Part shown: positions 1-11,527 of the stretch, one piece after another
Layout of the letters: each line of letters opens with the position of its first letter
Numbering within the stretch: the first letter of the stretch is position 1
From: Cercospora beticola
Lineage: Eukaryota > Ascomycota > Dothideomycetes > Mycosphaerellales > Mycosphaerellaceae
Reading direction: 5' to 3'
Length of the DNA stretch: 64,000 nucleotides
Assembly (NCBI RefSeq): GCF_033473495.1
Contig: NC_088935.1
Location: 2,480,001 to 2,544,000, forward strand
Program-made: the position numbers and the translations under genes
The notes under the pieces: model-generated
The model's input: only the letters and a program-made list of their open reading frames with translations
Database searches by the model: none
What the model was told of the DNA's origin: nothing

Positions 1-19
1 ACGAATCGGAAACACTGAC

Positions 20-1679
20 GGTTGACAAAGTGGAATGTCATAGCGAACGATCCACCGATGGCGCGGAGCCGTAGGGGGTAGATTTCGGAATTGATGAGGT
101 ACTGGATGCAATTCCAGCCCATTGCCCAGCCGAACCCGGAAAGATAGCTGTGAGAAAATAGGTCAGCGAATGACGCGGAGTGCCGCGGGAAATCCACGTA
201 CATCATGACCAGAGCTCCTGTTGCGGCATTCTTTTGACTCTGGCTCTGCTCTTCGAGGTCGTCCACCTGCTGGTCTATCATGAGGAAGATGGCCATATAC
301 AGCATCGCAACAAATTGCAGTGAGATTCCGATCATGAGAGACCGCTTGCGTCCAATGTAGTCAATCAAGAAAAGTGCGCAAGACAAGGCGGATATGAACT
401 TGACAACTCCAAAAATGGCTGTTGCAAAGAGCTTCTGGTTCTGACCCGTCTGACCAACGAGGGCGAAGAACTCAGGAGCGTAGATCGTGATGGAGGATGC
501 TCCACTCCTGTGGTGAAGTCCGGTCAGTCCTTCTCTCACAAGGGACAGTTGCCATTCGTATCTCACTTACCATTGACTGAGTAGCTGCGAGAAAACCGAG
601 AGGAAAAGGCGGTATCTGTTGGCACTAGAGGAGACGAGCTCGCGGATAATGCCGTACCATTTTGTGCCCAGGGTCGCTTCCTTCTCCCGTTCAAGCTGAT
701 CCCTGACATCGATGATCTCGGCCTGGACGTACCAGTGATCGCTCGGAAGGTTACGAAGGGTGGAAAGATTCTTTGTTGCCTGCTCATACTTCCCGACCTT
801 CATCAGCCATCTTGGGGACTCCACGGCAAAGAGCGAGGAAAACCCGATGATAGAGGCGAAGTAGATGTGAAGCATGTTGGGCATGATCCACTGCAGCTGG
901 CTTTCTCCCGAGATGTGGAGCGAGCTGCCCCAGACGGCAAAATATCCTTTGGTCGGAGTCAGCAAACGTTGCGTTGGCTCCAACGCGACGGGGACTTCGA
1001 ACCTAACATGATCCCCAAGTACACACTGCCACTAAACATACAAACACAGAGTCCTCTCGTGAAACGTGGAGAAATTTCCGCTAAATACGTCGGAGCAACG
1101 ACACAGCTCTGCCCTACTCCGAGTCCAGCAACTGTGAAAGACGTTAGATCGGCCTGTAACATGATTTCGATCCTCTTACTGAAGCGGCCAGCGTAGATCT
1201 GGCCAATAGATCCGGTGGTTCCAGCGGACAGAAATATCGCGATGCCGATGACCCAAAGCAAGCACAGTTGGCGAGTTGCCCATATACGACCAATCTTGTC
1301 TGTAATGTAAAACGCGATGAGTGCTCCTCCGATCGATCCAAGCTGAAGCATAGAGGTAATGTTGCCCAGACGGCTCGCTTGTTCAGTTTCGCTCAAGCTT
1401 GGGTCTTTGAGATGAAATTTCGAGGAGAAGCTAGGCAGCGTGGAAGTGGTGCCGATGAGGCCCTGCATCGTGATTTAGGGATGGAAGGACGCCAGCAGTC
1501 GGTTCGGAGTCTTGCCTCGTCTACGCCACGAGCGGCTCCCATAAGTCCAAAGACTGATATCCATGTCAATATTTGCACGACTTCTGCGCTGCGATTTACC
1601 ACTCACCGAACACGCCATACCATAATCGCCAATTCAGTACCTCACTGGGAGCTTCCTGATCGTTTCGACGGAGGAACAT
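20..1679 (-). CDS. MFS sugar/quinate-type transporter, C-terminus beyond left edge
   Basis: Proton-coupled major facilitator of the sugar porter family, plasma membrane; closest in feel to fungal quinate/hexose permeases. Seven exons can be joined: 1607-1679, 1516-1553, 1180-1462, 1003-1131, 571-946, 202-507 and 20-147; a further donor (GTCAGT) starts at 19, so the last exon(s) lie outside. About 444 residues are visible of a usual ~530. Seen in the spliced product: an N-terminal EVLNWRLWYG stretch, GAARGVDEG-LIGTT in TM1, DKIGR in the TM2-3 loop, PTYLAEISP, ESPRWL after TM6, and the second-half signature D-x-IGRKRS. Splicing at 148-201 gives ALVMIYLSGFGWAMGWN, matching the family. Start at 1679 is chosen because it yields the typical short cytosolic leader. 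The second intron uses a GC donor. Substrate cannot be told from sequence alone. Confidence 0.9.
1463..1515 (-). other. GC-AG intron in the transporter gene
   Basis: The donor is GAG|GCAAGA and the acceptor GATGCAG|GG. Only this junction joins GVDE to GLIGTT, the conserved TM1 sequence, in phase 0. No GT donor in the interval restores that reading. Confidence 0.8.
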
Positions 1680-2763
1680 CTTGGCCGAAGCTTAGAATGT
1701 CTTGAGCTCTGCTTTTTGTGCCTGAGGCAGTGCGGGAGAAGCAGAGAAGAGAAACAAGCAGGAGCTGCTAAGAAAACCAAGGATGCGGCGTTGCTTGGGG
1801 CACTTGTCCGAACTTATAAACGACGTGCGACCTCGTGAGCTGAGCCTTTCATCGGAGCACACCCGCGCACAGGACGACGGCCTACTTGGCACTTCTCGCA
1901 TTTCACTACGCGACCTCTCCACCATGAAAGTTTTCCAATGTGAACCCTGCTGTACTGGGGAAGCACTGTACTCGGCAGAGTGTGTATGGGGTCGATGCGG
2001 GATAGCTGTGCGCGAGCAACGTGGGCGAAGCTCCATTAGCTTCACTGGCGTTCGAGACCTAGTGGGACTGAAGCTGTTCGTAACGAATGAGCAACGGAAG
2101 ACGAGGGGCCGTATGACAGCCAAGTCGCATAGCGTTGCCGTAGTCGCAGCCAAGCAGTCGAAGATGTACCGATATGAAAGCTTCGTCCCAGTGCGTAGAA
2201 TGTGTGCGGCTTTTCCGTGGCACATGTAATACCACACGGCTGCACGCGCGGGAGACGTCGGGCAGGCAAGCTTGAACTTTCTGCACACGCGGGCCTTCAG
2301 TTGCCGCTTGCAGTGGTAACCAAAACTTCGCGAGTACACAATGCATTGTGTGAGCATGCGTTGAAGGAGCGGCCAAGCGGGCACCTCATGCAACGGCCAG
2401 GTCGCCTCGTGGAGATTCCACACGACACGGGGTTCCATCGCATAATCCCATGGGGTGCCATTTGCGGTGGGGCATTGCCATAATAGGTGACAAGGTCCGG
2501 ACTGTCAACTCCCATGGAATTGGAGACTCCACATGTGAGATAAACAACTCCGCAAGAGCCGCAGGCATGGCAAGCGCAGCCCTTCCTACGTCCAATGTGC
2601 TCCAATTGCCCTTGCCAGTGCCACCGCTATGGCCCGAGACGAGGGCGGTAAGACCAGTCGGAATTGCCCTTTTGGTCATCCCGAGCGATTGATTGAAGAG
2701 CCTGAAAGTGGTCCCGTGATGAATTGTCTCAACTCATCAATATCGTTTCTCGGATCAAAAGGA
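1680..2763. other. Intergenic, 1.08 kb
   Basis: Upstream region of the transporter and 3' side of the dehydrogenase gene. Open frames here overlap on all strands, lack recognisable motifs and splice logic, and I see no gene. Any promoter of the transporter must lie in its left part. Confidence 0.5.
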
Positions 2764-3949
2764 TTACATGTGGTCACTGATCCGTATTGGCTTGGCTCCG
2801 ACTTTTTCGGCTTCAGCGTTCAGTGCCTGGATCTCAGCATCGACATAGGGAATACCGGTACGCCTTCGAGTCTCTTCTGTGAGAATCTCAAGCTCTCCAG
2901 GATAGTAGATAGTATCGACGCCCGCCATTTTCTCCGAGTCAACCACTCGCCGATACAGATAGTCCATCCTGGATCGGAATTCGTCCAAGGTCATGAACAG
3001 GTCCGGCTTGATGGCGACCAGAAAGTGCCCGACGTCCGCAGGTTTGCTAGGGTCGTATGGATTGGTGACATGGCCAGCGAAAGCAGATCCTGACAGAACA
3101 CCACTAAAGACGTCCATCCTACAACTTATGTTAGCCGCGATTGCTTGAGATCCCGAGTAAGACGTACACTGGATCAACGAGTCAGCGAGAGCGAGAAGAA
3201 ACGAAAGTGCAAGAAAGCGTACTAATCGAGAGACCGGATCCTTTCGGTCCTCCCATAGGAAGCATGACACCCTCTAAGGCTTGGGTAGGGTCGTCCGTAC
3301 GATCGCCATTGGCGTCCAACGCCCAGTCGAGCGGAATCTTTTCGCCACGCCGTTTCGCTTTGTATATCTTTCCGCGGGCTGCGACAGATGGGGCCATGTC
3401 CAGGATGAAAGGCCGCTCCTTGCCGCCTGGTGCACCACAAGCAATCGGGCTGACTCCCATGAGTTTTGTCTTACCGCCCCAGACAGGCAACGCTGGAGAG
3501 CTGTTGGTGAAGACCAAGCTCATCATATCCGCATCAATGGCTTGTTGAACGAGCCAAGCAGACATGCCGAAGTGATTGCTGTGCTTGATGCTCACCATAC
3601 CGATTCCATAGATTTTTGCCATATCAATGGCTTTGCTCATTCCCATATGAGCAGCAACGAAGCCAAACGAATTGTTGGCATCAACCTGGGCGACCACGGG
3701 AGTGACTTCGTTCAATGTCGGCTGCGCTTTGGCATCGAGCACACCTTCCCTAATGCGGGCCAGATACGAAGGAATGCGATTGACGCCATGCGTATCAACT
3801 CCTCTAAGATCAGCTGCTACAAGGCATCTTGCGACGATGGCTGCGTTCTCGATGGGCACGCCGTTGGCCTGCAGGACGCCCTCAACATAGGATCGTGCAT
3901 CCTCTGGAGTAACGTGGTACTTTGTCGCCGAGGCAGCGGCTTCTGACAT
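2764..3949 (-). CDS. Malate/L-lactate dehydrogenase, Ldh2/YlbC (YiaK-like) family
   Basis: NAD(P)-dependent 2-hydroxyacid oxidoreductase of the Ldh2 family, distinct from Rossmann-fold LDH/MDH; probably cytosolic. Exons: 3223-3949, a single base at 3168, and 2764-3118, giving 360 aa, normal for the family. Seen: GVDTHGVNRIP near residue 50 (substrate/catalytic His region), HSNHFG around 120-130 (nucleotide-binding signature of the family), MGGPKGSGLSI followed after splicing by MMDVFSGVL, then HFLVAIKPDLF. Treating 3119-3222 as one 104-nt intron leaves the reading out of frame and soon hits a stop; two introns (3169-3222 and 3119-3167) with T3168 kept between them make an ATG codon and restore the conserved block. 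Divergent from the SPX transporter gene. Substrate (malate, lactate, ureidoglycolate or sugar acid) is not resolved. Confidence 0.88.
3119..3222 (-). other. Twin introns flanking a 1-nt microexon (T at 3168)
   Basis: Intron a (3169-3222, 54 nt) has donor GTACGC, branch-like CGCTGAC and acceptor CCAG. Intron b (3119-3167, 49 nt) has donor GTACGT, branch-like GGCTAAC and acceptor GTAG. Both sizes match other introns in the window. The exon bases A | T | G form a Met codon, giving SI-M-MDVFSG, the family consensus as I know it. Confidence 0.72.
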
Positions 3950-4776
3950 TGTTTTGGTTCGTTTCAGGATGGTTGATTGGACTGCGTGGTGTCAAGATAA
4001 TTGTGGACTCGTGATATAAGTGATGACTTTCGTGGGGTGCCTGAGGAGGACGATATATCAATCGCAACGCTCTCGGAGAGTCTGCGTATAGATATAGCAG
4101 GAGGGTGCGTACACTGATGCGCTGCTGCTGCTGCGAGTTCGGAGCTGTCGTGAGTACCACGTCCCTACGCGAACACGACCAGGCATGGTGAACTATGTGT
4201 GCTCCGGTTCCGGAAGCAGCCTCGACGGATCCGTTTGGCAACGAGAGCCATCGTTGCTGTTGCGCGTGTGTCGGCGTCGGGGACACTGGGCCATCGCAAC
4301 AGCACTTGGCGCGACGAGACCAGTACGCGTTGCAAACATCCATGTCGGCAGTCGTAGTCCTCCGTGCTTGGCTGTTGAAGATCTGACCGCCCGCCAATCC
4401 ACGACAACCTGGTTGTGGTCGACCAAAAATTATGCGGTAGGCATCCAATCACGCATGACGCTCTGTTTCTTATCCACCACGCACCACCACCATTCCTCTC
4501 GCTCAAGCCGTCGACTCGGCGTTCCGCGCCGCCGCCCCCACCACCACCCTGGAGACATGGCGCAGCAGCAGTGACCGGACGGGGAGGCATCGTAGCAGCA
4601 CGGCCGAGCAGTACTCGCCCGCCCCAATCGAGCTCGACAGCCTCGACCCTCCCACGCCGAGTCCCACGCGGCGCAGCTCAGCACTACGACGAGTGCCCAC
4701 CCGAAACCTCCTGCGTCCCGCGACTCGCGAAGCCCTCCGTCGCAGACAGAAGCTCTGCGACCTCATCGAGCACGAT
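3950..4776. promoter_or_regulatory. Divergent promoter region, dehydrogenase / SPX transporter
   Basis: Serves two divergently transcribed genes. AT-rich TATA-like stretches (gatatatcaatc near 4050, gtatagatatag near 4085) lie on the dehydrogenase side. A C/CA-rich pyrimidine tract at about 4480-4555 precedes the SPX gene, as is common upstream of fungal starts. No gene is seen. Confidence 0.45.
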
Positions 4777-7595
4777 ATGAAGTTCTCACACAGTATCCAG
4801 TTCAATGCGGTGCCTGACTGGTCCTCCAACTACATCGCCTACTCCAACCTCAAAAAGCTAATATACCAGCTCGAGAAGCAGTTGAATCAATCGGGCCAGG
4901 GAGCCACACAGCCCACCGATCCCGAATCGTCCCCGTTGCTCGTAAATGGCGCCGGCGATGATCCTGACAAGGTCTTTAAGCGCAAGCTAGACGATGAGCT
5001 GGAGAAGATATGCAGCTTCTACCAGCTCAAAGAGCTCGAGATCCTGGGCGAGGTGGACGCACTGCTGCGGGATGTTGAAGAGTTCGAGTCAGAGCATGCT
5101 GCTGGAGAGGCCGACGGTCAAGGCGGCGAGCGCAGACAGAGTCTATGGGCACGCGCACGCCAGCAGAGCATCTTCCGCACCTTACCGACTAGGCGCAGAA
5201 AGAGCTCGACTGTAAGCAGCAGTCAGCGTACACCCATTGCAGAGGATGACGAGGATGATGAGAGCGAGGACGAAGACAATGAGCGAGCCCCTCTCAATAA
5301 GAGCCAGTCAACTATAGACCGCTCGACCACGATCGGTAGAAGTCAGTCCACCTTGTTGGAGAGGTCCACCACGCTCGATAAGGTGAAGGGTCGCCGAGGC
5401 TCTTCAAGGAAGGACCTCACCTCGAGTGCATATATGGATGGTGACTCTTCGGCGGAGATGCGCCGCAGGCCCAGTGCAGCGTTCAATGAGTTTGGTGACG
5501 ATGCCCTCCAGGCTCTATATGACGAGGGCATAACGCTGAAGAAGAGGACGACAAATCTTTACGTGACGCTTTGCGAGCTACGCTCATTCATACAACTCAA
5601 TGAGACTGGGTTCAGCAAAGTCCTCAAAAAGTATGACAAGACTCTCGATCGAAACTTGAAGAGAACATATATCAACGAGAAGGTCAAGCCTGCTTACCCA
5701 TTCTTGCCGAGCACCACAGAGCAGTTGAGTGAGCATCTGAGGAAGATAGAAGAGGCATATGCAGGTATCGTGACCAAGGGCGACGTCGACATGGCTCGCC
5801 GGGAACTCCGCCTGCATTTGCGTGAGCATGTTGTGTGGGAACGCAACACCGTCTGGCGTGAGATGATTGGTATCGAGAGAAAGGCGCAAGCAGCCAATCT
5901 GGGCATCCGCAACACCATGCTTGGTCAGGATCATGATCCGAAGCGTGCACGCCTGCAGGGCGATGACGCCGATGGTACTATTAAGGAGGTCACCTTGCCC
6001 ATTGGCAAGTACCGATGCCCCAAGTTCCTGGTTACGGGAACTTTCTGGGTACTATGTGCGATCATTGCGGTCTTTGCAGTCCTACTGTCAGTGCCCATCA
6101 TGGATCGACCAGAGCAGCAGAATTGTCTTGCGCTTGTGATTTTTGTCAGCCTGCTGTGGGCAACAGAGGTGAGTCGACCTTCTTGCTATATTGCAGTAAA
6201 ATGTACTGACTCCAGACCAGGCTATACCGCTGTTTGTCACCTCACTCCTCGTCCCATTCCTGTGCGTCCTGCTGCAAGTCGTGCGGGAAGATGTGAAACC
6301 TTATCGCCGACTCGCAAGCAAAGAAGCAGCTGGGTACGTGTTCGCTTCGATGTGGACGCCAGTCATTATGTTGCTGCTGGGAGGCTTCACAATTGCAGCA
6401 GCGCTGAGCAAGTATAATATCGCGAAGATGATGGCGACCTTTGTGTTGTCCAAAGCAGGGACGAAGCCGAGTACGGTTCTGCTAACCAGCATGGGTGTGG
6501 CCACGTTTGCAAGCATGTGGATCAGTAATGTCGCAGCACCAGTGTTATGCTTCAGCATCATTCAGGTGAGTACTACGAGTGGAAAGACAGGGTTGACAAC
6601 TAACACTGTGAATAGCCAATCCTGCGCAACCTCCCGGCTGATAGTGACATGTCCAAGGCTCTTCTTCTCGGAATCGCTTTGGCCTCAAACATGGGCGGTG
6701 CGGCTTCACCAATAGCTTCACCGCAGAACCTCATCGCTCTAGAGAACATGCAGCCGCAGCCCGGGTGGGGAACATGGTTCTTCATCGCACTGCCCGTCTG
6801 CATCATCAGCATATTACTCATCTGGTTGTTGCTGCTGGTCACATTCCGCCCCGGCCGCAGCACCACCATCGTACCTATCCGTCCTATGAAGGACAAGTTC
6901 ACTGGAGTTCAATGGTTCATCACGGTTGTCACTCTTGTGACGATCGCTCTGTGGTGCGTGAGCCACCAGCTTGAGCACATATTTGGAGACATGGGAGTGG
7001 TTGCCATTATTCCGATCGTGCTATTTTTCGGGACAGGAATCCTGACCAAAGAGGACTTTAACAATTTCTTATGGACCATCATCATCCTCGCGGCAGGCGG
7101 CCTCGCTCTCGGCAAAGCCGTCAACAGTTCGGGTCTGCTCAGGACTATTGCCGAATCGATTACAGGAATGGTTTCGCACTTATCGCTCTACGGTATTTGC
7201 TGCGCTTTCGCGGCACTGATCGCCGTCGTGGCCACCTTCATCAGCCACACAGTTGCGGCTCTCATTATTCTGCCTCTCGTGCGTGAGGTCGGTGCTGGAA
7301 TGGATTCGCCACACCCCAATCTTTTGGTCATGATCTCCGTGCTCATGGCTTCTGCAGCCATGGGCCTGCCCACAAGTGGCTTTCCGAACATGAGTAAGTC
7401 GTCTTCAACTCAAGTTCCACTGCCAGGTCCTTGCTAACATCGTTTTCAGCGGCGATCATGATGGAAGATTCCCAAACTGGACAGCGATACCTGCAAGTCA
7501 GGCACTTCTTGACGAGAGGTATACCTGCCAGTATCCTCGCGTACGCCGTAATTATCAGTGTTGGATATGGATTGTGTCGAGCTGTAGGATTCTGA
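4777..7595 (+). CDS. PHO91: SPX-domain low-affinity phosphate transporter (Pho87/Pho90/Pho91 family)
   Basis: Phosphate:cation symporter with a regulatory SPX domain that binds inositol pyrophosphates; located in the plasma or vacuolar membrane. Exons 4777-6168, 6221-6565, 6616-7393, 7450-7595 give 886 aa, as expected for the family. The start is fixed by MKFSHSIQFNAVPDW, the invariant SPX N-terminus. The SPX domain spans about 1-330, split by a long polar insert with an acidic run (EDDEDDESEDEDNE); GFSKVLKKYDK carries the Lys cluster that contacts inositol phosphates. From about 425 on comes the Na+/sulfate-type anion permease domain with ~11 membrane segments, including LWATEAIPLF, SNVAAPV and SNMGGAASPIASPQN. 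Introns are 50-56 nt. Convergent with GON7, 142 bp apart. Which of the three yeast paralogues it matches is uncertain. Confidence 0.92.
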
Positions 7596-7737
7596 TCGGA
7601 CAGCCGAGTTGTATAAAGCTTTCCGGATAGACAAATTGTGTAGAATGCGCTCCTGCGATATAGATGGGCCTGTAACAAGCGCACAGAGATCGTGTGCAGC
7701 ATATCCTATCCCGTACCGCGAAAGGTCCAGATTGCTC

Positions 7738-8028
7738 TCATCCGTCATTCTCAGGATCCTCCTCGCCATACATGTCCTCTTCACGTTGCTCGTCCACTTT
7801 CTTCTTTGCCGTGCCCTTTCCTGCTTCAGCGGCCTTGTCTTCTTCCATCTTCTGCGTCAGGAAGGTGTTGATTTCGCCTTGCAGCTTTGAGGCATTGGTG
7901 CGCAGTGCTGCGAGATATGACGTTTTCTCGTCTACACTCCCAGATTGTGGAGGCGGTGGGAGGTCAAGAGAGAAGTTCTGAGCAGAGATCGGGGACCTGT
8001 AGCTCGCAGCGAGCGCCGCTCCAGACAT
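7738..8028 (-). CDS. GON7: EKC/KEOPS complex subunit Gon7
   Basis: Small accessory subunit of the KEOPS complex, which makes the t6A37 modification of ANN-decoding tRNAs and is tied to telomere upkeep. Intronless, 96 aa, close to the fungal family length of ~100. Start at 8028 gives MSGAALAASYRSP, after which comes SVDEKTSYLAALRTNASKL and QGEINTFLTQKMEEDKA, the conserved helical core, and an acidic C-terminus (EEDMYGEEDPENDG). Upstream in-frame codons exist but lack a better start. Assigned from family memory; a short acidic protein can mislead, but the core block is distinctive. Confidence 0.82.
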   Translation of the reverse strand: MSGAALAASYRSPISAQNFSLDLPPPPQSGSVDEKTSYLAALRTNASKLQGEINTFLTQKMEEDKAAEAGKGTAKKKVDEQREEDMYGEEDPENDG

Positions 8029-9064
8029 TGTTGGTGCGTTCAATCTTTGCCGTGGGAGTGGATTGCGAGTGTGACGATGCAAGAGCCGATTCGAAGTTAA
8101 AAGTTGTGTGCGATGACCAGTTCTAACCAAATTTTGAAGGCGGGATTTCACGCGTGAGAGTGAGAAATCCCAACTTGCGGATACGTGCATGAGATGCAAC
8201 GCTGCCCCATTTCGCGGGGTTCAACAGGATACGAAATCTACATTGTACAGGGCTAACGGACACGCACGGTTGGCATCGATGCTGACCCTACATGAAGTAT
8301 CTGTATTGTACTACGATCTTTCCAATGACCATAAAATATACGAACCTGTGTAGCCGAAGCCGGATGTGATCAAGTGAGCAAGTATGAGCAGTCTACTCTA
8401 GCGGACGCTTGTGTTCGATTGATGGCCCCACGAATCCGTAATATTGCTCGTCAGATGCTGACCGCGTGACATTATTACAGGCATTTCCTGAACGCCATAT
8501 GTATTCGATCCGGCGAACTTGCGGCCCAAAGTTGACGATGGTGTCGCAAGGAGCGGATCGAGCAGCTCGTGACGATCGGCATTGCGCTACTGCTTACGGT
8601 GCACTTTTAGCTGTCGTGTGCCTGAACTTGCTCCAAACATCTCATGTGGGAACACATCGGAACGCAATGGATCGGTCTTGAGGCCGAGCTATTGCCGAGA
8701 CTTGCGGAGCCTCGGGGGAGACAGTTGGCAGCCACGTTGAGTACGTTGCGTCCGGCGCGAAGCAGTTTTCAGAGCATGTGTACGGTCGCCTGTTGTGACA
8801 CGTAGGAAAGTCCGGCGCCGTGCCGTCTGATTGAGAGAGAAGAGAGAAGAGCTGGTATACCAGGTCGCTTGTGACCTCAACGCCGAATGCATATACGTAT
8901 AGCACAGAAAATGGACCATCCTCGTCCGCAAGCCAGATACTCGTGTCGCGTGTCGTAGCAACATGTAAACCGGCGTCTAAAGGTGGTGTATTGGTACAGG
9001 TTGTCGGATTATGCTGGAGTCATCGTCGCCACCTGCTTGTGGCTGCTGTGTCGTTGCCCCATCT
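8029..9064. other. Intergenic, 1.04 kb
   Basis: Lies between the 5' end of GON7 and the 3' end of the cytochrome c gene. Its left part must hold the GON7 promoter. No coding or RNA gene signal was found; the open frames are short and unconserved. Confidence 0.5.
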
Positions 9065-9657
9065 TTACTTCGTCTCCTCGCGCAAGTAAGTGATCAGGTC
9101 GTTCCTGTCCTTGCCCTTCTTCAAACCACCGAAAGCCATCTTCGTTCCTGGAATGTATTTCTTTGGGTTCTCGAGGTACTCAAACTGCACAGCGTGTTAG
9201 TTTCCAGTTCTGTTTCCGTGTCATAGCATGCTGAGGAGCGGTCGTACCAGTGTGCCCTCTTCCCATGTGATGCCCTTTTGCTTGTTCGCATCTGAGTATG
9301 AGAAGCCCTCCACCTGACCGGTTTGACGGCCGAAAAGTCCGTGAAGGTTGGGTCCAATCTTGTTTGGCTCACCCGCCTTGAGGTTGTGGCATTGCGCGCA
9401 TCGGGTCTTGAAGAGGTTGGCACCCTTCTTGGCGTCACCTGTCCAGCTTGTTAGTTGCTAGAAAGGAGGTCTGACTGGACAGCGGAGTCGAGGAGGGGTG
9501 TGGAGCGCGAGAGCGACGACACTCGTAAATGGTGCAGTCGTGAGCAGTCGGTGGGAACGCGATGGCCGTCCGACCGCCATTGATGTCGCCATGAGAGTGT
9601 TTGCGCCTGGATTTTGAAAAAGGCAAACATACCGTCCTTGAACTCGTCCTTGCCCAT
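9065..9657 (-). CDS. CYC1: Cytochrome c, mitochondrial intermembrane space
   Basis: Haem c electron carrier between complexes III and IV. Exons 9633-9657, 9248-9438, 9065-9184 give 111 aa, normal for fungal cytochrome c. Seen: the haem attachment site CAQCH (residues ~22-26 region), [19 protein letters not shown], then [20 protein letters not shown] with the axial Met, and a C-terminal [11 protein letters not shown]. The first exon is only 25 nt and ends within the Gly codon of MGKDEFKDG; the first intron is long for this window (194 nt), the second 63 nt. The pyrimidine-rich strand just upstream of the ATG fits a strong housekeeping promoter. Confidence 0.97.
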
Positions 9658-10583
9658 TGTGTCTGATGTATGAGTTGATGTGGTAGGTCGCTGATGAGAA
9701 GATGGAGGGATGAAGACCTGGTGAGCAGTACGGTGTGGTTGAGATAGAAGTGTCGAGTGGAGGATGGAAGATGGAAGGGAAAAAAGTGAAGAGCAGCTCA
9801 GGTAGATGATGCGCAGAGCCTCCTCCGAAGGTTTTGCAGCCAATCAGCTGAAGTCAATTTGTACGCGGAATAAGTCGGGTTGCTGTGGCTCAGCAATCTG
9901 TGGCGAGCGTTATTCTCGCTTTCATCACAACAATGTTTCGCCGTCACGACTCACCAGTCAGGCGGAGGACCGCCGCCACATCTGCGTTTCCGCTCGCCGT
10001 ACCAGCTGAGATTGCACTCACAAGTCAGTCACATACTGCACTACGAGCTGGACGGTGTGACGTAGCTTGTAGCGAAAGTCGATCTGCGTCTCGTGGCAGC
10101 CGCGCCAGATGACGCCGCAGTGGCCGGCATGCTCACCAGTCTGCGATTGCATCCGGATAGCCGACGGCATGACTTTCGGTCGTCTGTAGACAAGCAAACT
10201 GGAGCCAACCTACAGTACTTGGATACTCCTCGAGGCAATTCTGCGGACCCAGGCTGGAGGTCATTTCTATCAATATGACCCAGTTCTTGTCATGATCGTG
10301 CAACAGATGCAACAGCCTCATCGACAGCTGGCTCGGCCGTTTTATCCTTGCACCGCTTGCACAAGCAGCGCAGGCTCCACGCGTCCTTAAGGTGACACGA
10401 AGATAACACGATTTCACGAGATGCGAGGCATTCAAAATTGAAGTGATCAGATCATACAATGTCATTCATTGCATTGAAGTCGTCGAAGCTGTGGCGCAAA
10501 CGGCCCTGAATTCAGCCGTCCCATGACAACGCCTATTTCCGTCCGATACTTTCATGCACAACGCTCGATGCTCGCGATTATCC
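9658..10583. other. Intergenic, 0.93 kb
   Basis: Contains the cytochrome c promoter (CT-rich on the minus strand at about 9660-9790) and the 3' flank of the uS3 gene. No gene signal was seen. Confidence 0.5.
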
Positions 10584-11517
10584 CTAATACTCGCCTTGCT
10601 GAGCAGCACCGTCTTCTGCAGGAGCGCCTTCCTGCTCCGCTTGCTGCTGCTGGGCGTACGCCTGGGCCTGAGCAGCCTTCGCGCCGTAGTCTTGCGACGA
10701 AGGTGCAAGGATAGGCTGCTCCTCCTTTGGCTCGATGATGGTGACGGAATCTGGCAGACCCTTGCCGCCGGCCTTCTCGCCAGATGGGTCGTTGGGCGAT
10801 GAAGAAGCGCGCATGATCTTGACCTTGATACCGAGCACACCTTGTCGGAGGAGGACGTGACGTGTGGCAGAGTCGATGAAGTCCTTGGCTGGCTGACCAG
10901 AGTGGATCATGAAGCCATCGGTGAACTTCATGGACTTGGCACGAGCTGCACGCAGCTTACCAGAGACGACGACCTCGCAACCCTTGGCACCAGACTCCAT
11001 GATGAATCTGCGAGTGGCCAGATTAGCAATAGTAAAGGGAATGAAAAGGTGCAGTTCTTACCGGAGGACACCATAGCATGCACGTCGGACAGCCAGTCCG
11101 TTGAGAAGCTTGTAGCGGAGCGACTCGCACTGAGCAACAGCAGAGAGACCACGGGACTGGACCTTGGCGGCGTAGAGCGAGACGCTGTCGGGTGGGAAGC
11201 GGAAGCGGTGGGTGATCAGGCTGGTGAGCTGCAATTTGGTCAGATTCAAAGTTGGCGGACTCCACTGCTCTCATACTCACCTCACGGATTCTGCGACCCT
11301 GCTCTCCAAGAACCTCCTGGGTGTGTGTTGCGCGGATGATGATGTCGGTCACAGTAGGAGTGACGCGGACCTCGACACCAGAGTATCCCTCCTCAGCTAA
11401 TTCGCGTTGAAAGAATTCGTTGAGCTCAGCGTAGAAGACTCCATCTGCTACGAACTTGCGGCGCTTGCTGATGTTGACGCCGCTCATGGCCTGGGCAGGA
11501 GCGGTGGTGGACTGCAT
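10584..11517 (-). CDS. RPS3: 40S ribosomal protein uS3 (S3)
   Basis: Small-subunit protein at the mRNA entry channel. Exons 11281-11517, 11062-11228, 10584-11007 give 275 aa. Seen: the N-terminal block [19 protein letters not shown], the KH-type segment [20 protein letters not shown] with [45 protein letters not shown] joined across the intron to [19 protein letters not shown], and the S3 C-domain [10 protein letters not shown]. The C-terminal tail is long and Gln/Ala/Glu-rich, common in filamentous fungi. Start at 11517 has a CCACC ATG context; an alternative Met lies 10 codons in. Introns of 52 and 54 nt. A non-coding first exon is likely. Confidence 0.96.
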
Positions 11518-11527
11518 GGTGGTCGAA

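Noticed and set aside
1692..2483. Overlapping 70-250 codon frames upstream of the transporter
   Set aside because: No motif, conserved wording or splice logic; frames of this length are expected by chance at this GC content.
3119..3222. A single 104-nt intron in the Ldh2-family gene
   Set aside because: It shifts the frame by one and soon meets a stop, whereas the two-intron model restores the conserved block.
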